A stretch of 6,155 bases of DNA from JAYZDB01 sp036338025 (GTDB taxonomy: Bacteria > Planctomycetota > UBA1135 > UBA2386): positions 1-6,155 of the forward strand of contig JAYZDB010000102.1 in the NCBI GenBank assembly GCA_036338025.1, read 5' to 3'. Under the pieces are notes generated by a model, which was not told the DNA's origin, did not search any database, and saw only the letters and a program-made list of their open reading frames with translations. This document shows positions 1 to 5,326 of this stretch, in pieces. Position numbers and translations under genes: made by a program. Each line of letters opens with the position of its first letter. The stretch's first letter is position 1.

Positions 1-1635
1 GTAACCGCCAAAGCTCGCACCGACCGCACCGGTCCGATCACGGTCCACATACGACTCCTTGAACATCCCATCCGTCGCGGTCAGCAAATCGCGCATCGCC
101 TGACCACCCCAGTCGCGACTGATCTGATCGTTCCAGGCCTGACCAAACCCAGGCAGCCCTCGACGATTGACCGCCAATACGATGTAGCCCTGGGCCGCCA
201 TCAAATGAAAGTTCCAGCGAAAACTGAACCACTGCCCGACCTGTGACTGCGGTCCACCCTGGCAGTAGAGGAGCATCGGGTACTTCTTCGAGTCGTCAAA
301 GTCGGGCGGATAGATGACCCAGGAGTGGATCTTCTGACCATCGGAGGCTTCGAACCAACGAGCCTCTGTGCCGGGTAGGGAGAGATTGCTGTAGATAGAA
401 CCGTTGACGTCAGTCAGCACCACCCCGCCACCGGGTTCGCCGCCATCGAGGCGAACGATCTCGTTTGGCCGTTCCATCTGCATCCTCGTGCAGTAAACCG
501 CGCCATCCGGACCCGGCACCGCCGATCCAAAGTGGTAACGCCCAGCGGTCAAGGCGCGGATCTTGCCGCCGGTGTCCACTTCGTAGACCTGGTGTGTGCC
601 CTGGGTGTCGGACAGAAACAGCAAGCTCTTGCCATCGGAACTCCAGGTCACGCCCGAGGCACTTTGGTCGAAGCCCTTGGTCAACTCCCGGATCTCCTGG
701 CTCGCCACATCCATCAGCATGATGCGGTTGCGATCTGCCTCGAAGCCAGCTCGATGCATGCTGTGAAAGGCGATGGAACGACCGTCAGGCGACCATGCCG
801 GGTCGGTGTCGTAGCCTGGCCGACCAGGCACGAGGTTGCGGTGATCCGATCCGTCGACAGCGACCAGGAACAGGCTACTGTCGGTACTGGTCTCCGGAGC
901 ATCCACGACCTTGGCGGTGTAGCACAGCTGCTTACCGTCCGGCGACCAACAGATCTGCTCACCACCGCCGAATGGTTTGAGCGGCGTATCGACACGCTTG
1001 CCGTCCAGCAGGTCGACCGGCGCACTCTTGCCCGATGCAGCGACCACAAAAAGGTGGCTGTAGGTACCTTCGTTCCACCTGTCCCAGTGACGGATCATGA
1101 GATCGTCGTAAATCCGTGCGACAGCCTTCGGCAGATCCGGAAACATACTCGCGACGTCCGGATCCATCTTGACCTCGGCGGTGAACGAGAAGTGCGTGCC
1201 GGTCGGCGACCACGCCATGTTGCTGACCCCGCCCGGATGGGAGGTCACGCGCCGGACCACCCGGGTCCCCAGATCCATCACGTGAATCTGCGCAGCGCCA
1301 CTCCGAGTCGACAAGAACGCAACCCGCTGGGCCCCGGTCGGTGACCACCTGGCCGACCAGTTACTGCCATCCTCGGTGATCTGCTGCGTCTTGCCGGCTG
1401 CCGTGTCCATCAGGAAGACCTGCGAGCGGCCGCTGTTCTGCTCGAGATCGTAGGTACGAATCGAGTAGAGCAGGCGCGCCCCCTCGACACTGACCTGGGG
1501 ATCGGATACCCGACCGAGTTTCCAGAGCAATTCCGGAGTCATGCGGTCCTGCGCGGCCAGGAACTGCGTGCAAAACAGCACGGACAGGGCGAGAAGGGAA
1601 GTCTGGCTACGGAACAGCGGTGAGGGGATGCGCAT
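1..1635 (-). CDS. Secreted S9-family serine peptidase (dipeptidyl/acylaminoacyl peptidase-like), 3' end outside window
   Basis: This is an alpha/beta-hydrolase peptidase preceded by a beta-propeller, which in family S9 admits only short peptides to the active site. It probably trims oligopeptides in the periplasm. The 545 visible residues begin with a signal peptide (about 1-29, cleavage near FLAAQ). Propeller repeats show WSPTG (97, 142), WSPDG (230, 281) and WSSDG (331). An RHWDRW motif (182-187) matches what I recall of bacterial S9 dipeptidyl-peptidase-like members. The hydrolase domain starts near 425, with LYCQGGPQSQ (456-465), the NRRGLPGFG segment (490-498) and the nucleophile motif GASFGGY, Ser541. 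The Asp and His of the triad lie beyond the window; full-length relatives have roughly 650-700 residues. The ATG at 1635 is chosen because it gives a complete signal peptide. No Shine-Dalgarno precedes it; the leader is pyrimidine-rich. It follows the TPR-metallopeptidase gene by 76 bases, probably in one operon. The exact cleavage specificity cannot be read. Confidence 0.92.
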   Translation of the reverse strand, partial: MRIPSPLFRSQTSLLALSVLFCTQFLAAQDRMTPELLWKLGRVSDPQVSVEGARLLYSIRTYDLEQNSGRSQVFLMDTAAGKTQQITEDGSNWSARWSPTGAQRVAFLSTRSGAAQIHVMDLGTRVVRRVTSHPGGVSNMAWSPTGTHFSFTAEVKMDPDVASMFPDLPKAVARIYDDLMIRHWDRWNEGTYSHLFVVAASGKSAPVDLLDGKRVDTPLKPFGGGEQICWSPDGKQLCYTAKVVDAPETSTDSSLFLVAVDGSDHRNLVPGRPGYDTDPAWSPDGRSIAFHSMHRAGFEADRNRIMLMDVASQEIRELTKGFDQSASGVTWSSDGKSLLFLSDTQGTHQVYEVDTGGKIRALTAGRYHFGSAVPGPDGAVYCTRMQMERPNEIVRLDGGEPGGGVVLTDVNGSIYSNLSLPGTEARWFEASDGQKIHSWVIYPPDFDDSKKYPMLLYCQGGPQSQVGQWFSFRWNFHLMAAQGYIVLAVNRRGLPGFGQAWNDQISRDWGGQAMRDLLTATDGMFKESYVDRDRTGAVGASFGGY

Positions 1636-1637
1636 CT

Positions 1638-1661
1638 GGGCTCGCTGGGAGGGGAGGAGGG
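1638..1661 (+). other. G-run cluster (candidate G-quadruplex) in the leader of the S9 peptidase gene
   Basis: Four G-tracts (1638-1640, 1647-1649, 1651-1654, 1659-1661) are separated by loops of 6, 1 and 4 bases, which fits the usual G3+N1-7 quadruplex pattern. The tracts are on the plus strand, the template strand for the S9 gene, so the mRNA leader instead carries a C/U-rich run containing CCUCC. That run resembles the 16S rRNA 3' tail itself and cannot act as a Shine-Dalgarno site. The pattern may be only a chance purine run in GC-rich DNA. Confidence 0.35.
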
Positions 1662-1711
1662 CCCAAGATGCTACGGGCAATGCAGCCGCGGACCAACCGT
1701 GAGACCCGTCG

Positions 1712-3283
1712 TCAGTAGTTCAGCGCATCCCGGCGGGCCTTTTGGGCCATCGCGAGCAGGCTCGCACGGTCCGACCCCTGGTCCAGCATCTCCGCCGCCG
1801 TGACCGCATCCTCAGGGCACCCACGCAGCAGCGCCAATTCGACCGCCAGCGTCAACAACTGCCCACGAACCACCGAATCGCGGAGCGGATCGAACTCGAT
1901 AATCGATGCGATGAAGTCGTACAGTGCAGGATCCTGACGTTTCAGTTCGAACCGCGTATGCCCGTGGGTCTTCTCACAACCAGGACGCTTGGCCAGCGCG
2001 ACGTAGGCCTCCACCCCCTGCCCGAAGTATTCCGCGTCATTGGTCGCAGCGTAGAAGTCCAGACAGCGCCCGGATCTCCTGGCGGCCTTGTAGAGCGCTC
2101 GGATCTTGGCACGGAATACTGGCTTGAAAGCATAGAGATGCGCCTGGTGCGCAATTTCGTGGGTCAAGGTGTCAAAACCGAACTGCGCAGCCTCGTCGAG
2201 CGACTCAATGCCAGTGGCGGCCTGCAAGCCTCCGATCCCGCGAACATCGTCCCATACCCGCCCATCGAAAGTTCGCTTGCCTCGGAGGTTGGCGCGCGCC
2301 ACAGCATCCGTCGTGCGCTCGTCTGCACGCAGGAAATCGTGCCGACCGCGGATCGCAACCAATTTCGGCAACAGGCTGCCAAACAAGCAGAGTGCCCGGG
2401 CAGCGACCTTCTTGCGTTCCGGGCTGAGCGTCTTGAAGCCTGGCAGGAAGTTCGTAACCGGCAAGTCCTCGACACAAGGCACCGGCATGGCGCTGGCAAA
2501 CTTCTTGTACGCCTCCGAGTGGGCAACCATGGTCTTCCAATACCGCTGTTCGTAGAGCACCTCCCCGAGCAGTCGATGCGCGATCGGATGTGCGGGCGAC
2601 TGTTGCAAGGCTTCGGCGAGGTTCTGCTCTGCCAGGATCAAATTACCACTCGTGCGGGCGCGGATCGCGAGGGTGATGGAATGCACGTATGGAACCACCC
2701 GGGGCGGCAGCAGACCAGAGCCGAGCCGCAGGTGGGCTTCGGGACGGAAGGGGTCGAGTTTGAGTACCCGCTGGTAGACCCCGGCGGCATCCGCGGTGCG
2801 TTGCACCCGGAACAAAGCCGATGCGTGGGCAGACAGAAGTTCGACTCCCGGGATATCGAACTGACGCATACCGCGTTTCGACATGCGCAGCGCAGAGTCG
2901 AACTTGCCGTCCCTGATCAGGATCCGGACGTGCAAAGCCATCGCGCGTTGGTCCCGGGGAGCCTTGCGGCGGGCAAGTTCCACATACGACCGGGCACTCT
3001 TCGGCTTGCCGAGGAAGAGATAGGTCTCTGCCATCCCGAGAAGGCCGTCCAGACAGTCAGGATCGTGGACACGAACCTCCTGGAATGCCTGTAGCGCTGC
3101 CATCGGATCCTCCCGCTCGAGGTCGGCACGCGCCCGGTCCACCAAGCTGGACAACTTCGACTTGGCGACCGGCGCAGCGGTCGGCGTAGCCGAAAACTGC
3201 CCCACGACTTGCCCGGCCAAGGGGGGCAGGCCGAGCGACAGGGCGGCAGCAAGGCAGGTGGTAAGGTGGGTCAGTGGTTTCAG
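1712..3283 (-). CDS. Exported TPR protein with C-terminal zinc-metallopeptidase-like (HExxH, gluzincin-type) domain; CTG start
   Basis: A 523-residue protein if begun at CTG 3283. Residues 1-25 then form a standard signal peptide (MKPLTH, a Leu/Ala core, cleavage near LAG), so it acts outside the cytoplasm. Residues about 45-250 are helical TPR-like repeats (for example 62-111, 147-188, 201-249), which usually bind partner proteins. The C-terminal half holds RGIGG (348-352) and then HEIAHQAH, with His375 and His379 as expected zinc ligands and Glu376 catalytic. Downstream AEYFGQGVEAYV offers Glu425 (or Glu418) as third ligand. The 46-residue spacing from His379 and the nearby Tyr419 resemble the anthrax-lethal-factor-like arrangement, so I infer a gluzincin peptidase; no substrate can be named. 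The only ATG/GTG/TTG-class alternative near the N-terminus is TTG 3220, which would remove the signal peptide; an in-frame TAG (3305-3307) excludes anything upstream. It lies 125 bases after the SH3/OB gene and 76 before the S9 peptidase gene. I do not recognise a named family. Confidence 0.85.
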   Translation of the reverse strand: MKPLTHLTTCLAAALSLGLPPLAGQVVGQFSATPTAAPVAKSKLSSLVDRARADLEREDPMAALQAFQEVRVHDPDCLDGLLGMAETYLFLGKPKSARSYVELARRKAPRDQRAMALHVRILIRDGKFDSALRMSKRGMRQFDIPGVELLSAHASALFRVQRTADAAGVYQRVLKLDPFRPEAHLRLGSGLLPPRVVPYVHSITLAIRARTSGNLILAEQNLAEALQQSPAHPIAHRLLGEVLYEQRYWKTMVAHSEAYKKFASAMPVPCVEDLPVTNFLPGFKTLSPERKKVAARALCLFGSLLPKLVAIRGRHDFLRADERTTDAVARANLRGKRTFDGRVWDDVRGIGGLQAATGIESLDEAAQFGFDTLTHEIAHQAHLYAFKPVFRAKIRALYKAARRSGRCLDFYAATNDAEYFGQGVEAYVALAKRPGCEKTHGHTRFELKRQDPALYDFIASIIEFDPLRDSVVRGQLLTLAVELALLRGCPEDAVTAAEMLDQGSDRASLLAMAQKARRDALNY

Positions 3284-3288
3284 GGCTC

Positions 3289-3305
3289 GGCTCTCCCAGA
3301 AAGCC
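3289..3305 (-). promoter_or_regulatory. Ribosome binding site of the TPR-metallopeptidase gene, inside a small hairpin
   Basis: On the minus strand GGGAG (3297-3293) stands 9 bases before the proposed CTG start at 3283, which supports that start. The same bases lie in the 3' arm and loop of a possible hairpin, GGCUUUC-UGG-GAGAGCC: seven pairs including one G-U, with a three-base loop. Folding would hide the site and limit translation. No ligand or regulator is implied. Confidence 0.45.
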
Positions 3306-3365
3306 TACCCCACGAATTCCGGCCCGCGCGTCAGACCTCGCGGAACAGCTGACCCCCAGAATGCA

Positions 3366-3395
3366 GCGATGGCCCGGTGACACCGAGGCCATCGC
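3366..3395 (-). other. Strong intergenic hairpin between the SH3/OB gene and the TPR-metallopeptidase gene
   Basis: A perfect 9-bp inverted repeat (GCGATGGCC at 3366-3374, GGCCATCGC at 3387-3395) encloses a second inverted repeat (CGGTG 3375-3379, CACCG 3381-3385) with one bulged base at 3386. The RNA stem is therefore about 12-14 pairs, almost all G-C. It begins 13 bases after the stop codon of the upstream gene. No U-run follows in either direction, so it is not a classic intrinsic terminator. Possible roles are partial termination, an mRNA processing or 3'-end stabilising stem, or rarely a protein-binding site. Confidence 0.6.
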
Positions 3396-3408
3396 CATCC
3401 TGCACCCG

Positions 3409-4695
3409 CTATCGGGAACGTCCCAAGACCACGATTTCTCCGACGTCGACGTAGGACATCTGTTCGTCGCGCTCCGTACTGCCGATAACCCCGATCTCAA
3501 CCCCAGCGAACATCGAGAGATCGTAGCGCAGGGAACTGCACTTGAGGTTGCACACCAGCTTGCCACCCTTGGTCAGCTGGAATAAGCCCGCACTGGCCAC
3601 TCTCGGGTGACGGCTCAACCAACCGATGTGTTGAAGGTGCGCGAGCGGGTCCGCTGGCGTCTTGATCACCTTGATGTCAGGGGCCTTGGCGGTCGGCGGC
3701 GTTGAAGCCAGCAAGGCCTTGGCCTGTAGCATCACCTGCTGGGTCTTGACGGCTCTCTTGAGTCCTTGCGCCGCTGCCCACAGCGGCGTGTCCTCCGGCA
3801 ATTCGGTGAGCAACTTGCTGACATCACCCATCAGCGAATCGAACTGTTGCTGGTCGACAACCTTCTCGAGTTCCGTCACGTAGGCCTGACGCAACTCTGC
3901 GAGTCTGGCGGTGCGAGCCTTCTCGAGGACAGCGGCAGCCAGAGCCTGCTCATACGCCGAGACCGCTCCCTGCCACTGGGCCTGGTGTTGCCGTGCCAGT
4001 TCCGCCTGGCTCTTTTGCAGCGTGGCGTTGGCGGTCTGGAACACCTGAATGTCCTTGATCGGCAGATAGGCAGACTCGGTCGCCATGCGGACCCTCCACC
4101 ACGCACCCTTCTCACCCAGGTACTTGAGGGCGGTGCCCTTGGCCATGCGGGCGACAGGTTGCTCCGCACGCCCGCGCGGAGTCGGGCGATACCGGAAGGA
4201 AACTCCGACGCCGGTGGTGCGGACCAGTCCGGCTTCCGGAGTCGAAGTGAACTTCTTGCTGACGTAGCCGATCACGCCAATCGGGAGTTGTACAGGACAA
4301 AACTCACCAACCGCCGTACCAACCATGACCGCCGTACCCTTCGGCAGGACTCCCTCGTAGACCGGGGAATTCACCGAAGCAAAACAGCGCACCTGAACCG
4401 AGTCCGACTCGATGCGCGCCAGCCGTGGTCCTTGATCCGCAGGGTTCTCGACCACTGCGGTAGCCGGGACCTTCGCCGCCGGCGCCTTGACCGGCACCGC
4501 GTCCTTGGCAGTGTTCTTTTCTACGTTCTTTTCTGCAGTCTTTTTTGCACTCTGCCCGGTGCTCGCCTCGACGCTCTTGGCCTTGCCCTTCTCAACCTTG
4601 TTCTGGGCTCTGGCACCGGTGAGGAGAAGCCCCACGATCAAAGTGGCCACGACCCCCAAAAGGCCCTGACGGCCCTGTTCCTGGGTGGATTTCAC
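3409..4695 (-). CDS. Exported protein with two SH3-like domains, helical region and C-terminal OB-like domain
   Basis: A 428-residue protein of unknown function. Residues 1-30 form a signal peptide (hydrophobic 12-27, cleavage after ARA), which places it in the periplasm or cell envelope. Residues 31-90 are a disordered Lys/Ala/Pro-rich linker with a four-residue repeat (50-65). Two SH3b-like domains follow, about 92-150 (VQVRCFASVNSPVYEGVLPKG, ending GYVSKKF) and 157-220 (GVSFRYRP, GAWWRVRM, AYLPIKDI); bacterial SH3 domains of this kind often bind peptidoglycan or peptides. Residues 222-330 are Gln/Ala/Leu-rich and probably helical or coiled coil. The last domain (about 356-425) has a beta pattern (GLFQLTKGGKLVCNL, YDLSMFAGVEIGVIG, YVDVGEIVVL) typical of small OB-like folds. 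The start is GTG 4695, with a good ribosome site 5 bases upstream. It is the first gene of the minus-strand group with the two peptidases, so an envelope scaffold role is plausible but unproven. Confidence 0.85.
   Translation of the reverse strand: MKSTQEQGRQGLLGVVATLIVGLLLTGARAQNKVEKGKAKSVEASTGQSAKKTAEKNVEKNTAKDAVPVKAPAAKVPATAVVENPADQGPRLARIESDSVQVRCFASVNSPVYEGVLPKGTAVMVGTAVGEFCPVQLPIGVIGYVSKKFTSTPEAGLVRTTGVGVSFRYRPTPRGRAEQPVARMAKGTALKYLGEKGAWWRVRMATESAYLPIKDIQVFQTANATLQKSQAELARQHQAQWQGAVSAYEQALAAAVLEKARTARLAELRQAYVTELEKVVDQQQFDSLMGDVSKLLTELPEDTPLWAAAQGLKRAVKTQQVMLQAKALLASTPPTAKAPDIKVIKTPADPLAHLQHIGWLSRHPRVASAGLFQLTKGGKLVCNLKCSSLRYDLSMFAGVEIGVIGSTERDEQMSYVDVGEIVVLGRSR
4501..4548 (-). repeat. 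12-base tandem repeat (4 degenerate copies) inside the SH3/OB protein gene
   Basis: On the plus strand the units are GTCCTTGGCAGT (4501-4512), GTTCTTTTCTAC (4513-4524), GTTCTTTTCTGC (4525-4536) and AGTCTTTTTTGC (4537-4548). The middle two differ at one base. Read on the coding strand they give AKKT-AEKN-VEKN-TAKD (residues 50-65). Because the period is a multiple of three, copy-number change would keep the frame and only lengthen the basic linker. The stretch is visibly A/T-richer than its GC-rich surroundings. Confidence 0.75.
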
Positions 4696-4700
4696 TTGTA

Positions 4701-4705
4701 CTCCC
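4701..4705 (-). promoter_or_regulatory. Shine-Dalgarno site of the SH3/OB protein gene
   Basis: The coding strand reads AAGGGAG-TACAA-GTG, a GGGAG core 5 bases before the GTG at 4695. It is the clearest ribosome site in the window and fixes this GTG as the start. Confidence 0.75.
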
Positions 4706-4772
4706 TTGTTGTTTCGCCCGGTAGTTTCCTACCTGATAGCGCCGTACCGCCAAGGCAACGGGCGCTGCCTGC

Positions 4773-4778
4773 ATCATA
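4773..4778 (-). promoter_or_regulatory. Possible -10 element for the minus-strand gene group
   Basis: The coding strand reads TATGAT, five of six matches to the sigma-70 -10 consensus, about 78 bases before the GTG start at 4695. I could not find a convincing -35 at 16-18 bases, and the TG of an extended -10 is missing, so this is only a candidate. Confidence 0.25.
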
Positions 4779-4798
4779 GACCAGACGCCCGCCAAACA

Positions 4799-4831
4799 CG
4801 TCGGGAATTCCTGCGCCGATGAGTCCCGACG
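4799..4831. promoter_or_regulatory. 8-bp perfect inverted repeat in the divergent intergenic region (candidate operator)
   Basis: CGTCGGGA (4799-4806) and TCCCGACG (4824-4831) are exact reverse complements separated by 17 bases. The repeat lies between the divergent starts at 4695 and 4865 and ends 5 bases before a candidate -35 at 4837. That position suits an operator or activator site acting on one or both gene groups. A hairpin role is less likely, since the proposed transcripts on both sides begin outside it. Confidence 0.4.
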
Positions 4832-4836
4832 GACTT

Positions 4837-4866
4837 TTGCCACAGCAGGGTCAGTGTCGATAAGAT
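4837..4866 (+). promoter_or_regulatory. Candidate sigma-70-type promoter of the PEGA lipoprotein-gmhB pair
   Basis: TTGCCA (4837-4842, five of six to TTGACA) and TAAGAT (4861-4866, four of six to TATAAT) are 18 bases apart. Transcription would begin about 7 bases after the -10, near 4873-4874, where an ATG (4874-4876) lies in frame with the lipoprotein gene. The transcript would then be leaderless or nearly so, which would explain why no Shine-Dalgarno is present. Confidence 0.35.
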
Positions 4867-5326
4867 GTGCACAATGTCTGGGAAACTACTCCGCCATCTA
4901 CAACTGCTCGTGCTGGCCGCCATCTTGCCGTCCTGTACCACCTTCCATGGCCGGACCGAGGTCCTCATAACCAGTTCGCCGGCCGGGGCAGCGGTCTACC
5001 TCGACGGCCAGGACACCGGGGAGACCACGCCGATCCGCCTCGACCTCGGCGATTTCATGTTCGTGGCCGGCTACTTCGGCAGCGACCATGAAATCACCGT
5101 TCGCAAGCCCGGATTCGAGCCCGAGACGCGCCGGGTCTACCACCACACCGCCCATTACACTTCCACCTGGGGTGAGGGCGTGTCGGACTGGATGATGTTG
5201 TCCCTGCCGTTGTTCTGGACCGTGGGCGACTGGTTCACGCCATTCGGAGTCAAGTGGGACTTCGTCCCCCACGAATTGCACGTCAAGCTCTATCCCGCCG
5301 GCAAGGCACCGGGCCAACACCCGTGA
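4865..5326 (+). CDS. PEGA-domain lipoprotein
   Basis: A small envelope lipoprotein of 153 residues. The N-terminus is a lipoprotein signal peptide: basic GKLLRH, then LQLLVLAAI and a lipobox-like LPSC with Cys24 as the expected lipidated residue. A PEGA-type domain follows (about 31-90): TEVLITSSPAGAAVYLDGQ, then DTGETTPIRLDLGD and HEITVRKPGFEPETR. PEGA domains are common in surface and lipoproteins and are thought to act in binding or anchoring. The C-terminal 60 residues hold a hydrophobic, aromatic stretch (LSLPLFWTVGDWFTPFG, 112-128) and end in an ELHVKLYP strand; this could be a membrane-associated loop. Two in-frame ATGs compete, 4865 and 4874. The longer form is listed, but the second gives a cleaner signal peptide and coincides with a predicted transcript start. 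The stop codon overlaps the GTG of the phosphatase gene, so the two are probably translated together. The specific role is unknown. Confidence 0.82.
   Translation: MCTMSGKLLRHLQLLVLAAILPSCTTFHGRTEVLITSSPAGAAVYLDGQDTGETTPIRLDLGDFMFVAGYFGSDHEITVRKPGFEPETRRVYHHTAHYTSTWGEGVSDWMMLSLPLFWTVGDWFTPFGVKWDFVPHELHVKLYPAGKAPGQHP

Noticed and set aside
532..1344. A 270-codon plus-strand frame opposite the S9 peptidase
   Set aside because: The minus strand carries an unbroken S9 peptidase with repeated WSPDG motifs and GASFGGY; the plus frame has nothing recognisable.
1636..1711. Possible terminator in the gap before the S9 gene
   Set aside because: The only pairings (about 5-7 bp with loops near 20 bases) are weak, and no U-run follows.
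1742..3094. A 450-codon open frame on the plus strand, opposite the TPR-metallopeptidase gene
   Set aside because: It has no recognisable motif and an Arg/Gln/Pro-rich composition typical of antisense frames in GC-rich genes, while the minus strand shows a signal peptide, TPR repeats and HExxH.
3057..3566. A 169-codon minus-strand frame bridging the gap between the SH3/OB and TPR genes
   Set aside because: It overlaps the well-supported ends of both genes in another frame and has Cys/Arg/Ser-rich content without any domain.
4753..4770. Small inverted repeat AGGCA/TGCCT with an 8-base loop in the leader of the minus-strand group
   Set aside because: Only five pairs, no U-run and no match to a known riboswitch or attenuator; expected by chance in GC-rich DNA.
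3766..4779. A 337-codon open frame on the plus strand opposite the SH3/OB gene
   Set aside because: Arg/Leu-rich shadow translation. It would run through the divergent promoter region and the ribosome site of the minus-strand gene, and shows no domain.
5254..5322. Upstream ATG start adding 23 residues to the phosphatase
   Set aside because: The extension lies entirely within the lipoprotein gene and is Arg/Pro-rich; GTG 5323 gives the usual family N-terminus and a GTGA overlap.
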